NCBI RefSeq assembly: GCF_040939455.1
Contig: NC_134117.1
Span: forward strand, 26,405,501 to 26,469,500
Length of the DNA: 64,000 nt
Direction of reading: 5' to 3'
DNA from: Microcebus murinus
Lineage: Eukaryota > Chordata > Mammalia > Primates > Cheirogaleidae
This document shows positions 1 to 36,615 of the stretch, in pieces (within the stretch, counting starts at the first letter, position 1; each line of letters starts with the position of its first letter). The notes beneath the pieces are model-generated. The model searched no databases and was not told where the DNA came from. It was given only the letters and a program-made list of their open reading frames with translations. The position numbers and the translations under genes were made by a program.

Positions 1-549
1 AGAAGTGGCCTTCCTACGAAGTCCTTTTTGATTCAGGAGTCCCAAGCCTGTTGGTGGCCCAGCTTCTTGACCCACAGAAGCTCTGGGTACATTCTTAGGA
101 CCTCTGTTACCTAGTCCCTTGTATGAATTCCACCTCCTTACATATCCTTATAAATCCTCCCCATCATGGATTCCAGACCCACTGCTCACTTTGGCCATGG
201 ATGGCCCCCAATCCTTGAACCTTCAGAACCTATGTATTCTTTCACTCCAGGCTGCCTTCCCAATCCCACACACTTGGCTCCCTCCTGCCTTCTTTTTTCT
301 GGATCCTTTGCGGGATTTCCTGCTTATCCTCAGAACAGCCGGCCCAGCTTTGCTTAGCAATCTAGTTAAGCAATCTGCTCTAAGAGTAAACATAAGTACA
401 AACAGTATGCTTATTATGCAAGCACAGGCCGGAGACAAATCCCCTAGCTCTCCCTTTCAGTCAGTTTGCTCCGGCTAAGCCCTTATATGTCAAAATTCTG
501 GTGCTGGCACTGTGAATGAGTTTGGGAAGCAACATCCAAATTGATTTAC
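1..549. other. ABCC2 intron 14 (part), nothing recognised
   Basis: No ABCC2 exon 15 sequence and no clear repeat is seen. A 119-codon plus-strand frame at 119-478 has no family resemblance and is judged incidental. Confidence 0.6.
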
Positions 550-25865
<25,316 letters not shown>

Positions 25866-25920
25866 GATTCCTGGAGCACTTCTGGAATGAAGACTCGTCT
25901 ATGACTGTGCTGCTTCTTCT

Positions 25921-25974
25921 CTACCCTTTTCCCTGAAGAAGGTAGAAGGTTAGTAGCAATGTGTTATCTCCCAT
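25921..25974 (-). other. Upstream ORF 3 in ABCC2 leader (17 codons)
   Basis: ATG at 25974 opens seventeen codons and ends in TAG at 25923-25921, 55 bases before the ABCC2 start codon. The purine before the ATG and G at +4 (GGGAGA region) give a fair initiation context. Its role is inferred from known uORFs in the family. Confidence 0.4.
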
Positions 25975-25988
25975 TCTGACGTTCTCAT
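25950..25988 (-). other. Upstream ORF 2 in ABCC2 leader (12 codons)
   Basis: ATG at 25988, twelve codons, TAA stop at 25952-25950. It overlaps uORF 3 in another frame and ends about 85 bases before the ABCC2 ATG. Confidence 0.4.
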
Positions 25989-25995
25989 GTTCCAA

Positions 25996-26022
25996 CTAAA
26001 GGCAGATCGCCTGACCTTTCAT
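25996..26022 (-). other. Upstream ORF 1 in ABCC2 leader (8 codons)
   Basis: ATG at 26022 opens eight codons (MKGQAICL) and ends in TAG at 25998-25996, well before the main start. It matters only if transcription begins above it, which is uncertain. Short upstream ORFs in the rat and human MRP2 leaders are reported to influence translation. Confidence 0.4.
26012..26019 (-). promoter_or_regulatory. Nuclear receptor half-site (AAAGGTCA)
   Basis: The minus strand reads AAAGGTCA, an extended half-site of the type used by HNF4, ERR or other nuclear receptors. It lies about 150 bases upstream of the ABCC2 ATG. ABCC2 is known to respond to FXR, PXR and CAR through elements further upstream in rodents. 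Whether this half-site is used is unknown. Confidence 0.3.
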
Positions 26023-26030
26023 CTCAACAA

Positions 26031-26043
26031 TTTAATAGTTAAC
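26031..26043 (-). promoter_or_regulatory. HNF1-like binding site
   Basis: On the minus strand this reads GTTAACTATTAAA, close to the palindromic HNF1 consensus GTTAATNATTAAC. It lies about 166-178 bases upstream of the ABCC2 ATG. HNF1 alpha is a liver-enriched regulator of many hepatic transporters, so the site fits the gene. The match is by eye only. Confidence 0.5.
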
Positions 26044-26088
26044 TTTGCCTAGATGCATCTGATATCATCCGAGTGGATATACATGTGA

Positions 26089-26837
26089 CTAAAGAGCCCC
26101 AAGGCCAGGTAGACTCACCAATTGCCAAATATCACAAGCCTCTGTAAGACTGTACCTATAAGGAAGCATGAAAGATGTCACCAGAGCTGGCTGACAAACC
26201 AGGGGAGCAATCCATAAAGGAATACCAAAATGAGGAATAATCTCAGCTACTAATTTCATTGCCCCTGTGGTAGTGTCAGCACACCTAGCTGGACAGCATT
26301 CAGTCCATCTACTAAACATGCAAACAATAACCAAACAGTGAGAAAAGCCTAAAGCTGGAGGTAAATCTATAATATCAACTTGGAATTCCACAAGGGGCAG
26401 TCTGGGCCTTTGAGGGTTTCCTGGAGAGTGCCGGTTTCCTCTAGAGATCGGGTGAGATTTACAAATAGTGTACTGGGAAATAAATTGGTCAGAGATTTTG
26501 TAGACCCCAGGGCTGTACCAACTATTCTTTAATTCCTTGCACATATGCCCCATCTGATGGGAGATAAGTACAAACCGAAAAGTTAAAAGAAAAGGGGCCA
26601 CAGGCAATCCCATTTAGCCAACATACGTATCGAATTATCCATTTGATAATTGTTTAGCACCATTTTGGATCCACCTATCCTTTTCAGATTGGAGGGCATT
26701 AGCCTAATAATCAATAATATTAGATAGGGATAAGGGCAGAGTAAGAAATTAAGTAGAAAAAGATAGCGAGGGCCATGTTTGGCTGCATATTTAGCAGCCT
26801 CGTTGGTTCTAGCATCTTCTAGGAATACAGTATCCAT
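26089..26837 (-). pseudogene. ERV RNase H end and integrase remnant
   Basis: 26583-26837 ends an RNase H-like domain (ARTNEAAKYAAKHG). 26089-26613 is a 174-codon frame with integrase-like zinc-binding spacing and the core region around FQVDIIDLPPALG (first catalytic Asp), followed by SRWTE. The stretch where the second catalytic Asp is expected is not recognisable, so the domain is inactive. Confidence 0.75.
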
Positions 26838-27267
26838 TTCCCTAGTGTGGGCTGGGCAATGAGCAATAGCAATCTTAGAAGGAAGGTGAATAGCTTGTAA
26901 TAGGGCAGCAGTTATAGGCGCACTGGCAATAGAAGTGCTACAGAAGTTAAGAAATCACGAGATTTCCAAATTGTGCCAACTGCCTGCCCAACTCCAAAAG
27001 CACATTTGGAGTCTGTATAAATTCTGGCAGTTTTTCCTTTTGCCAGTGGGCAAGTTCTAGTGAGAACTATTAACTTCAGCAGCTTGTGCTGACTTTATAG
27101 TAGGCAGAGAACATGCCTCCAGGATTTCACGTGGGGAAACTACAGCATAGCCAGTTATTATACTTCCTCTGAAACCTTGTTTACAAGAGCTGTCACAAAA
27201 CAGGAGTAAGTCTGGGTTGTCTAAAGGAATGTGAGTGTGGATGCTAATTTTAGGGCTCTAAAGAAGT

Positions 27268-27886
27268 TTAATGCCTGTGAAAGCCAGAGAATAGGTTCCT
27301 GAATACTGTCTGGAGGAGGGAATATAATGAATTTGTGAGAGCAGCAGAATTAGGCATCCATTGGCAGCAGGAGCCAGCTGCTCCTAGAAATTTACATAGT
27401 TGCTTCTTAGTTTGGGGAAGATAAATGGACAGGATTGACTCAAAAGAATTTTGGGGTGAGCTTTTGAGTGTCCTGAGATATTTCATTTCCTAAGTAAGTA
27501 ACAGTTGTCCGTGCCTACTGGAGTTTAGACTTGGTGGCCTTATGGCCTGTCTCAGCTATAGCCTTTAAAAGAATCAAAGAGTCCGAGAGGGCACCCTGCT
27601 TAGTCTCGTTACAGAGCAAAAGATCATCAACATACCGAGCAAGACTGAATCCCTGGGTAAAGGTTATAGAGTCTAAATCATCTTTGAGGATGTGAGAGAA
27701 TATCAAAGAATGCCACAGGATCCTTGTATTCAGGTCCATGTTAATTGTCTCCCTCTGAAGGTAAATGCAAAGAGAAATGTGAGAAAGAGTGCAAGGGAAC
27801 GAAAAGAAAGCTGAGCAGAGATAAGTAGCTGTGTACCAGCCTGAATCAGCAGAAATTGAGGTGAGGATAGTAGCAGGACTGGGCAC
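27268..27886 (-). pseudogene. ERV reverse transcriptase remnant
   Basis: The catalytic YVDD motif is at 27634-27623 in an open stretch of 123 codons (27515-27886). A following frame (27268-27486) contains LPQTKKQLCKFLGAAG, the thumb/connection segment typical of gammaretroviral RT. The two are in different frames, so the gene is broken. Confidence 0.85.
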
Positions 27887-28731
27887 AACAGGGTATTAAG
27901 GGATTACAAAAGAGTTTATGGCTATCAGATCCTGTATAAATGGATAGATTTGATTCCCATCTGAATCAAATTTTCCTTCTTTTTTTTTTCGACTGGTAGA
28001 ATTGGGATATTATAGGGTGAGGTGATGAAGACAAGTACCCCTTGTTGTAAGAGGGAGTCAATTACAGGTTCAATTCCCCGTTCTGCATCTCATGAGTATT
28101 GGGCTACTGAAAGGAAGGGTTTCTTTTTTTTCCAGGAAAGGCCTATGTGTTCTGCACTCAGCAGCAGTCTGACCTCATTTGCATGATTTGCCCAGAAGCT
28201 ATCTGTCTGTATAATTTTAGAGGCATTTAAATCAGACTAGGTCTCCACTAAGGAGAGCAAGAAGTTTGGAGTTGGGTCTAAGGGCAGAGAAACGAAAAAA
28301 CACTTTTTTCATTACATTGTATAGAGGCATTAAATTTACATAACAGGTCTCTACCTAAAAGGATTACAGGTGAGAAGTGAGACATTAGAAAGGCAAGGTG
28401 GGTGTCCAGGGGGCCTTGGGATATGGGGTGACCTGAGAGATAGATAATGAAAAACGTTGCCCAGAGACTCCAGTAGGTTGAACAGAATTAGAGGGTGAGA
28501 GGTAGAGGGAATTCCTCTGATGGACGTATCAGTAGAATCAATATCAGTTAGAAAATCTAGTCCTGATCCTCTATGTTAAGTTGAATGGTGGAGTCTGAGG
28601 TGCAAGTGAGGATCAGCTGACCCCATCAATTAATGGCATATTGTCCCACAAGAGGAGAAAAATAAACCTGCTGCATTTGGGGGAGGGATTTTTTTTTTTT
28701 TTTTTTAGTTTCCTTTTCCTTTAAGGGCCAG

Positions 28732-28773
28732 ACAAGCATTTTTCCAATATCCAGGTTTTTTGCAGGATCTACA
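28732..28773 (-). pseudogene. ERV nucleocapsid zinc-knuckle remnant
   Basis: Fourteen codons read C-x2-C-x4-Y-x4-C with the usual K-P-G before the fourth ligand position. The histidine of the canonical CCHC knuckle is replaced by tyrosine. It lies between the gag and reverse transcriptase remnants, as expected. Confidence 0.65.
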
Positions 28774-28902
28774 GACATCTCAGAGGAATAGACTGTGACT
28801 CATCAGAAAAACAAGAGGATTTTAATATATTTTCAGAGAACTGTTTTTGCTTCTGCAGGGATTCAACCTGCAAAAGACTGAAAATTTCAAGTCTTTCTTT
28901 CT

Positions 28903-29239
28903 TTCTTTTTTTTTTTTTTTTGAGACAGAGTCTCGCTTTGTTGCCCAGGCTAGAGTGAGTGCCGTGGCATCAGCCTAGCTCACAGCAACCTCAAACTCCT
29001 GGGCTCAAGTGATCCTTCTGCCTCAGCCTCCCGAGTAGCTGGGACTACAGGCATGCGCCACCATGCCCGGCTAATTTTTTGTATATATATTAGTTGGCCA
29101 ATTAATTTCTTTCTATTTATAGTAGAGACGGGGTCTCACTCTTGCTCAGGCTGGTTTCAAACTCCTGACCTCGAGCAATCCGCCCGCCTCGGCCTCCCAG
29201 AGTGCTAGGATTACAGGTGTGAGCCACCGCACCCGGCCC
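28903..29239 (-). mobile_element. Lemur-type Alu inside the ERV
   Basis: Complete inverted Alu with GTAGAGACGGGGTCTCACTC and the TATTAGTTGGCCAATTAATT segment, interrupting the ERV between gag and nucleocapsid. Confidence 0.94.
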
Positions 29240-29390
29240 ATATGTTTTTTTTTAGTTGGTCAATTAGTTTCTTTCGATTTTTTTAGTAGAGACAGGGTCT
29301 CACTCAGGCTGGTTTCAAACTCCGGACCTCGAGCGGTCTACCCGCCTCGGCCTCCCAGAGTGCTAGGATCACAGGCGTGAGCCACTCTTT
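29240..29390 (-). mobile_element. Lemur-type Alu right-arm fragment
   Basis: A second partial Alu: TTAGTTGGTCAATTAGTTTC to CACAGGCGTGAGCCAC, abutting the full copy. It looks like a truncated or duplicated arm. Confidence 0.85.
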
Positions 29391-29466
29391 CTTTCTTTTT
29401 CTTTCCTCCTACAAATCATTTTCAAAAAATTGTGTAGCTGCTTCCATTATAACACTTAGCGGCTAA

Positions 29467-29991
29467 CTAGCCCAGACAACTATATTTTTTTGAATTTGTT
29501 TTTTTGTTTGTTTTAATATTTAGAAGTAGATTTCCAACTAGGGCAAAAGTTAAAAGATTTTTGTGCTCTGATGCCTCAGGATCTAATGCAGTAAGCCTCT
29601 GAAAAATTTGTATAAACCTCTCAATAAAAGCTTTAGGGTGCTCTCTGTCCTGGCATTTCTGGACACACCCTGGGCCAGAAAGAAACACACTTCCCTAAAG
29701 GAAAGGATCTAGTCCTGGCAGGATTCACCAACTACTGACTAAAGAGCCCTTGGGCTTTGAAAAAACATCAGAGGTAGGCAGGCAACAGTCACCACTGATT
29801 TTGAGTGAGAATGGGCTGGTTTCAGGTGTGACCTGGCGCTGGTGGCCATAAGGGAGTACCCACGTCACTCCTCCCCCAATTCCAGCAGCCCAGCACAGAG
29901 AGTGAGGGAAGAGAGACTTTGCCTGGTAATCCAGGGAATTCCCTTGTATCTTACTCAAGCTCACCAAGGTGGTACCACTAGGAGTCTGCAA
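29467..29991 (-). pseudogene. ERV gag remnant
   Basis: Two broken minus-strand reading frames (29725-29991 and 29467-29688) precede pol in the right order. The second includes EHPKAFIERF..QRLTALDPEA, typical of the capsid major-homology side of gammaretroviral gag. The frames are separated by stops, so no intact product is possible. Confidence 0.65.
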
Positions 29992-30129
29992 GAGTCACAG
30001 CATTACTGAACTTGGGGCACCCCCAGTGCTGATATGGCTATAGCGACCAGAAACTTAGACCACAACACTCAATTCCCTTTAAGTATCTGTTAAGCCTTCT
30101 CAAGGATGGGTTCAAACAAAGTTGGACTG

Positions 30130-33085
30130 TGAAGATTAAAATAAATGCATAACTCTTCAATGTCCAGACATTGCCGAACATCCACAAGCATCAAGAACAT
30201 CCAGGAAGATGTGACCTCTCTAAATGAATTAAATAGGGTACCAGTGACCAATCCCAGAGTGACGGAGATAAGTGACATTTCAGACAAAGAATTCAAAGTA
30301 GCTGTCCTAAAGAAGTTCAATGAACTTCAAGACAACAGGAATAGCTATACTTCTATCAGATAAAATAGATTTCAAGACAAAAACTATAAAAAGAGACAAA
30401 GAAGGTCATGATATAATGATAAAGGGGTGAGTTCAGCAAGAGGATATAACAATTCTAAATATATATTCACCCAACACTGGAGCACCCAGATATATAAAGC
30501 AAGTATTATCAGAGCTAAAGAGAGAGATAGACCCCAATAAATAATTGTTTGAGACCCCAATGTTCCACTTTAAGCACTGGACAGACCATCCAGACAGAAA
30601 ATCAACAATGAAATATTGGACTTAGTTTTCACCATGGACCAAATGGACTTCATAGATATTTGCAGAACATTTCATCCAACAGCTGCAGATTTCACATCAT
30701 TCTCCTTAGCTCATGGATCATTCTCAAGGATAGACTATATGTTAGGCCACAAAACAAGTCTCAAAGCAAAACCCCAAATTGAAATAATATCAAGTATTAA
30801 TAGTTTCTCTTACCACAATGGAATAAAACTTGACATCAATAACAAGAGGAACATTGGAAAATATACAAACATATGGAAATTAAACAGTATGTTCCTGAAT
30901 GACCAGTGAGTCAATGAAGAGATCAAGAAGGAAATTAAAACATTTCTTGGCTGGGTGTGGTGGCGCATGCCTGTAGTCCCAACCACTTGGGAGGTTGAGG
31001 CAGGAGGATCACTTGAGCCCAGGAGTTTGAGGTTGCAGTGAGCTACGATGACACCATTGCACTTTACCCAGAGCAATGGAGTGAGACTCTGTCTCAAAAA
31101 AAAAGAAAAAGGAAATCAAAGCCCCATACTCACTCCCCCTTTCATAAAAAATTTAAAAATTAAAAAAAATGAACATGAATTCAACAACACATTAAAAAGA
31201 TTATTCATCATGATCAAGTGGGATTTATCCCAGGGATACAAGGATAATTTAAGATATGCAAATCAATCAATGAGATGCATGGAATCAACAGAATGAAGGA
31301 CAAAAAACATATAGTCATTTCAATTAATGCTGAAAAGTATTAGACAAAATTCAACATCTCTTCATGGTAAAAACTCTCAAAAAACTAGATATAGAAGAAA
31401 CGTCAACACAATAAAAGCCATGTATGACAGACCCACAGCTAGTATCATACCAAAGAGGAAAAACTGAAAGCCTTTCCTCCAAGATCTAGAAAAAGACAAG
31501 GATGCCCACATTCACCACTGTTTTTCAATATAGTACTGGAAGTTCTAGCTACAGCAATCAGACAAGAGAAAGAAATAAAGGGCATCCAAATTTGAAAATA
31601 AGTCAAATTATCCTTGTTTGCAGATGAAATGATCTTATATCTAGAGAAACCTGAAGACTCTACCCAAAAACTATTAGAACAGATAAATAAATTCAGTAAC
31701 GTTGCAGGATACAAAAACAACATACAAAAATCACTAGTATATCTACATGCCAATAGTAAACAATCTGAACAAGAACCCAATCCCATTTATAACAGCTACA
31801 AACAACAACAACAACAACAAAAAACCCAGGAATACACTTAACAAAAGAAGTGAAATATCTCTATAATGAAAACTATAAAACATTTATTAAGAAGTTGAAG
31901 AGGACACAAAAAAATTGAAAGCTATTCCAGGCTCATGGATTAGAAGAATAAATATTGTTAAAATGTCCATACTACCCAAAGCAAGCTATAGATTCAGTGC
32001 AATACCCATCAAAATACCAATTACATTCTTCACAGAAATAGAAAAACTAATCCTAAAATTTATATGGAACCACCAAAGACCCAGAATAGCTAAAGCATCC
32101 TGAACAAAAAGAACAAATCTGGAGAAATCACATTACCTGACTTCAAATTATACTACAGAGCTGCAGTAACACAGCACAGTACAGGTATAAAAACAGACAC
32201 ATAGACCAATGGAACAGAATACAGAACCCAGAAATAAATACACACATCTATAGTGAACTTGTCTACAACAAAATTGCCAAGAACATACAGTGGGGAAATG
32301 GTGCTGGGAAACTGGATATCCATATGCAGAAGAATGAAACTAGACCTTTGGTAAATCAAATCAAAATGGATGAAAGACTTAAATCTAAGACCTGAAACTA
32401 TGAAATACTAAAAGAAAGCATTGCAGAAACACTTCAGAACATTGTTCTGGGCAAGATCTTCTTGAGTGATACCTCCCCAAAGCACAGGCAACCAAACTAA
32501 ATTGGACCAATGGGATCACATCAAGCTAAAAAATTTCTGCACAGCAAAGGAAACAATCAACAGAGTGAAGAAACAACCCACAGAACAGGAGAAAATATTT
32601 GAAAACTACCTATCAGACAAAGGATTAATAACTAGAAAACATAAGGAGCTCCAATAACTTGATAGGAAAAAATCAAATCCAATTTAAGAAATGGGCAAAG
32701 GATCTGAATAGACATTTCTCAAAAGAAGACATATAAATGGCCAACAGGTATATGAAAAAATGCTCAACATCATTAGTCATCAGAGAATGCAAATCAAAAC
32801 TGCCATCAGATACCATCTCATCCCAGTTAAAATGGCTTTTATCAAAAAGCCAGGCAATAATGAATGCTGGTGAGGAAACAGAGAAAGGGGAATCCTGTTA
32901 CATTGTTGATGGGAATGTAAATTAATGCAACCACTATGGAAAACAATATGTGGGTTCCTCAAAAAACTGAAAATAGAACTCCCAAAAGACCCAACAATCC
33001 CACTTCTGGGTAAATATCCAAAGGAGGGGAATTCAGTATATTGAAAAGATATCTGTACTTCCATATTTATGGCAGCACTGTTCAC
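30130..33085 (+). mobile_element. L1 retrotransposon, internally rearranged
   Basis: 30140-30360 matches the start of an L1 ORF1 region (old primate/eutherian L1 type). 30370-30910 matches the ORF2 endonuclease domain (DQMDFIDICRTFHPTAADF then SRIDYMLGHKTSL). 31125-33085 matches the RT domain through to the C-terminal part of ORF2. ORF1 and ORF2 are joined by an internal deletion. An Alu-type monomer interrupts at 30949-31115. Many stops; no 3' UTR is seen. Confidence 0.85.
30949..31115 (+). mobile_element. Alu-related monomer inside L1
   Basis: GGCTGGGTGTGGTGGCGCAT to GAGACTCTGTCTCAAAAAAA, one arm only, interrupting L1 ORF2. Confidence 0.85.
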
Positions 33086-33339
33086 AATTTGATTCAACCT
33101 ATTTCTTTTAAATATCATTGAAAGCAAAAGTAATAACAATGTCTTATAGGACATTGATGTAGATACAGCAACATGCACATGTTTGGGATGTGGGAGAAAA
33201 TTGGAGTACGCAGAGAAAACCCACACACAAGCGGGGAGAAAGTGCAAACTCCATACAGACCATAGCCCCAGCCAGCAATCAATTTTTTTTCATTATAATG
33301 AAATGACATTGAACAAAATAATATTATTCAAAGACCTAC

Positions 33340-33838
33340 TGTATGCGGCAAATAATGGCCACAAATGTTTCATACCTCATCCCAACAAGAAGAGCTGTCT
33401 ATTTCTTGACCCTTTGAATCTGGACTGGTCTTGGAATTTGCTTTGATTAGTAGAAAGTGACAGAAGTGATACCTGGTAAATTATGGAGCCTAAAACTCCA
33501 AAGGTTTTGCAGTTGTCACCTTCACTCTCCTGGAATGCTTCCACCATCATGTAAAGAAGCCCTGTCTACCTATAAGAAGATGAGGCATTGTGTGGAAAGT
33601 GGATCACGTGGAGAGAGAGAGAGAGTGGGTCAGTCACCCCAGCTGTTCCAGCTGAGGCCATCCAGGACCATCTACCCCCCAGCTGACCTCCCAGCTGGAT
33701 GCAGACACCCAGGTAAACTCAGGCAAGAGCAGCAGGGGAGACACCCAATCAACACACAGAATTATGAGAAACAGTATATTGCTGTTTTAAGCCATTCAGT
33801 GTCAGGCTGCTTTTTTTACACAACAATAGATAACTAAG
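33340..33838 (+). mobile_element. MLT1-type MaLR LTR
   Basis: GACTGGTCTTGGAATTTGC, GTAGAAAGTGACAGAAGTGA, GCTGTTTTAAGCCATTCAGT and ACACAACAATAGATAACTAA occur in MLT1 order. Confidence 0.8.
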
Positions 33839-34449
33839 ACAGAGTAGATGGGGGATTTTAATGCTGGGTTGAAGTCCCGCATGAACTGCTGAAATCGAGA
33901 GCCAGTGGAAATTAGATTAGCACAGTTAATGGAGACTAGTGTGTAGCCACAGGCCACTGAGACCTGGAGAAACTCGGGTTATGCTGGGAAATATTAATAG
34001 GAACCAGAAGTTCAGTATTTTTCTTGCTCTGCTTCAATCAACTAGAGGACACTTTTTTTTTTCTTTTTTAAAGACACAGAATCATTCCAAAGGAACACCA
34101 AGGGAGCCCTCAGCTGGGGATCTAGAATACTAACACACAAATGCAGAAGCTCCTTGGTATTTACCCAAGAAACTTCTTTCTCATAAGAATATTGAATGTA
34201 GTGATAAAGGGTTGATAAAATCTAGGTAGAAGAAAGCACGACTGAGTTTGGCTTACTCAGACTCAGACCTCTGGTTTGCACATAGAAAAACACACACATA
34301 CAGAAAAAGAAAATCACAAGATACCGATGCTCTCATCGTACCAAACGAAACAAAACTGGAAAGATGGCATAATCCTAGATTTTAAAAAATTCATTAGTGA
34401 AGACACAAAGAAACCTGAATGGACTAAACAGGGAGCCATCAAAAGATGG
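33839..34449. other. Intergenic, nothing recognised
   Basis: No gene or named repeat identified. 34841-35709 is also unassigned; parts may be an old retroelement leader or LTR. Confidence 0.45.
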
Positions 34450-34528
34450 CCTGGGATTCAAACCCAGCTGAGTCATTTTTGTCTGGCTCTGGAGTCAAAC
34501 CAAGCTGAGTCAGTTTTGTCTGGCCCTG
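34450..34528 (+). repeat. Tandem duplication of about 39 bp
   Basis: TCAAACCCAGCTGAGTCATT... is followed directly by TCAAACCAAGCTGAGTCAGT..., each ending in GTCTGGCTCTGGAG or GTCTGGCCCTGGAG. Two units, a few mismatches. Confidence 0.8.
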
Positions 34529-34529
34529 G

Positions 34530-34840
34530 AGCTAAGAATGGTTTTTACATTTCAAAATATAAAATGTGAAAAGGACTAGTCAGTGAAAACAGTTGCTCGA
34601 TTTTGCCTATGGTCCACAAAGCCCAAAATATTTTTTAATTTTTAAAATGTTAATAGATTTAGGGGGTATGAGTGGAATTGCTGTTACAGGTATTTGTTGT
34701 ATAGTGGTAGAGTCTGGGCTTTTAGTGTACCCATCCCCCGAGGAGTGCACGTTGTACCCAACAGGTAATCTTTCATCCCTTCCCAAATATTTACTATGTG
34801 GCACTTTATAGAAAAAGTTTGCCAACCCTGAACTAAACTT
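34530..34840 (-). mobile_element. hAT-like element split by an L1 3' end
   Basis: Left part AATGGTTTTTACATTTCAAA and TATGGTCCACAAAGCCCAAA, right part GGCACTTTATAGAAAAAGTT TGCCAACCCTG, together matching one end of a Charlie-type hAT. Between them, 34622-34788 is an inverted L1 3' end (TTAGGGGGTATGAG, GTGTACCCATCCCC). AAATATTT flanks the L1 piece on both sides. Confidence 0.65.
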
Positions 34841-35709
34841 GGGAAATAACAAGCCCTTTATAATACAGAAGAAGCCATAGCAGCTCTCATCTCTACCTGG
34901 AACCAGGGTGGTGGTGGTGGAGGAGCAGTGGTAGAAATCCACTACAGGTGGGATTCAGGAGAAACCAGGCCAACTTCTAACACACTTTTCAAGGCCATGT
35001 GTGGGGCCAGCAAAACAGATTAGAATCTAGAGGAGCTCCAGAAACAGACTGCATTACCCTGAACTCTTTGCCACTGGTGTTTACCAAGTGCTGAGAACAG
35101 TACCATGAAAAGGGAATTAGGGAGTTAGGAGAGCTGAGAATAAACCCCTGGGCACTCTATGCTTCCACTTACAGCAGGCTAAACAAGGGGCAAAGAGCTG
35201 AGAGAAAACTCCAAAGCAGTTCCACCGCCGCAGGATTTCAGGTATTCCCAATCACCCTGGCAGTGGTCTGGGAGGCAGCAGGCAGCAGGGCTGAATGAGA
35301 TCTCGCAGGACATAGAAGGCAAGGGGGCAGCACTGAGGGCAAAGGAACCCCCACAACAACCCAAAGAGCTGACAGAGGGACCTTTAAATAGGAAGACACT
35401 TCCCACAGTTTGGAAAGTAGCTCATTTGACTGTGAAACAAAGGCAGATCTCTAGAATCTTGCCGTACTTAGATCACCAGACACTGATGCAGGGAAAGTTC
35501 CAATCCGGGGTTACCTTTCTAAAGAAGTAGTTCCATGAGGCTCCCATTGAAAATAGGAGAGCTGCACGCCTCGGTTTCCATTTTAAGGGGTAGATTCTTC
35601 ACATTTAGATTCTTATGAAAGCCTGCCTGCAAGACTATTGGGGATCCATAATCTTAAGTTTTGTTTTGTCTTTCAACAAGGATAATATAAGGTTATAATG
35701 GTTTTTCTG

Positions 35710-36041
<332 letters not shown>

Positions 36042-36265
36042 CCACAATGGTTTTTACATTTGTAGTTGAAAAGATTATTCCATTACACATTACATTCTTA
36101 CTATCTGTTGTGATCACCCTGCACAGGCAGCATGGTTCCTGCAACCCAAAATTTGGTTCAGATGTCAAGACTGGTGATATACACACACCAGGAGAGTATG
36201 AAAAGACCTATTACCCATGTAATGAAGATTTCTGGGGACAATTATTAGTCTAAAAAATTTTATGA

Positions 36266-36395
36266 GGGCTGTGCACAGTGGCATATGCTTGTGGTCCCAG
36301 CTACTCAGGAAGCTGAGGCAGGAGGATCACTTGAGCCCAGGAGTTTGAGACCAGCCTGGGCAACATAGCAAGACCCCCATATCAAAAATAAACAA
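36266..36395 (+). mobile_element. Alu-related monomer
   Basis: GGCTGTGCACAGTGGCATAT to CAACATAGCAAGACCCCCAT, left-arm type. Confidence 0.8.
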
Positions 36396-36615
36396 TTTTC
36401 TCAGGAATGGAAAAACAAACACCACCACATGTTTTCACCAGTAAGTGGGAGCTAAACGATGGGTACACAAAGGCACAAAGAACACTGGAAATGAAGAAGG
36501 GGGGAGAGTGGGAGGGGAGAGATAAAAGTCTACCTATCAGGTATAATGAACAGTATTCTGTTGATGGGCACACTATTAATAAAAGCCCTGACTTCAGCAT
36601 TATACAATGTATCTA

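Larger units (their letters stand above)
25866..26060 (-). promoter_or_regulatory. ABCC2: ABCC2 5' UTR and proximal promoter
   Basis: The bases just upstream of the ATG resemble the human leader as I remember it (a CCAGGAATC segment directly before ATG and an AGTCTTC-TTCCAG segment before that). No TATA box is evident. An HNF1-like site and a nuclear-receptor half-site lie within about 180 bases of the ATG. The transcription start is not visible from sequence; human starts are reported within roughly 250 bases of the ATG. The upper boundary is approximate because retroviral sequence begins close by. Confidence 0.6.
26085..30060 (-). mobile_element. Decayed class I endogenous retrovirus (gag-pro-pol), internal region
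   Basis: Reading on the minus strand, gag-like (29.99-29.47 kb), nucleocapsid zinc knuckle (28.77 kb), reverse transcriptase (about 28.1-27.3 kb), RNase H (about 27.2-26.6 kb) and integrase (26.6-26.1 kb) remnants follow in retroviral order. Gammaretrovirus-like features place it in ERV class I. Stops and frameshifts break every gene. A lemur Alu is inserted at 28.9-29.4 kb. No env and no LTR pair are recognisable. The low-coordinate edge lies only about 200-250 bases above the ABCC2 start codon; its exact position is uncertain. Confidence 0.82.

Noticed and set aside
119..478. 119-codon plus-strand frame in ABCC2 intron 14
   Set aside because: No domain or family resemblance, no splice context, antisense to a known gene.
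1..549. Search for ABCC2 exon 15 (Walker A region)
   Set aside because: No sequence coding the expected NBD1 start was found on the minus strand, so the exon lies outside the window.
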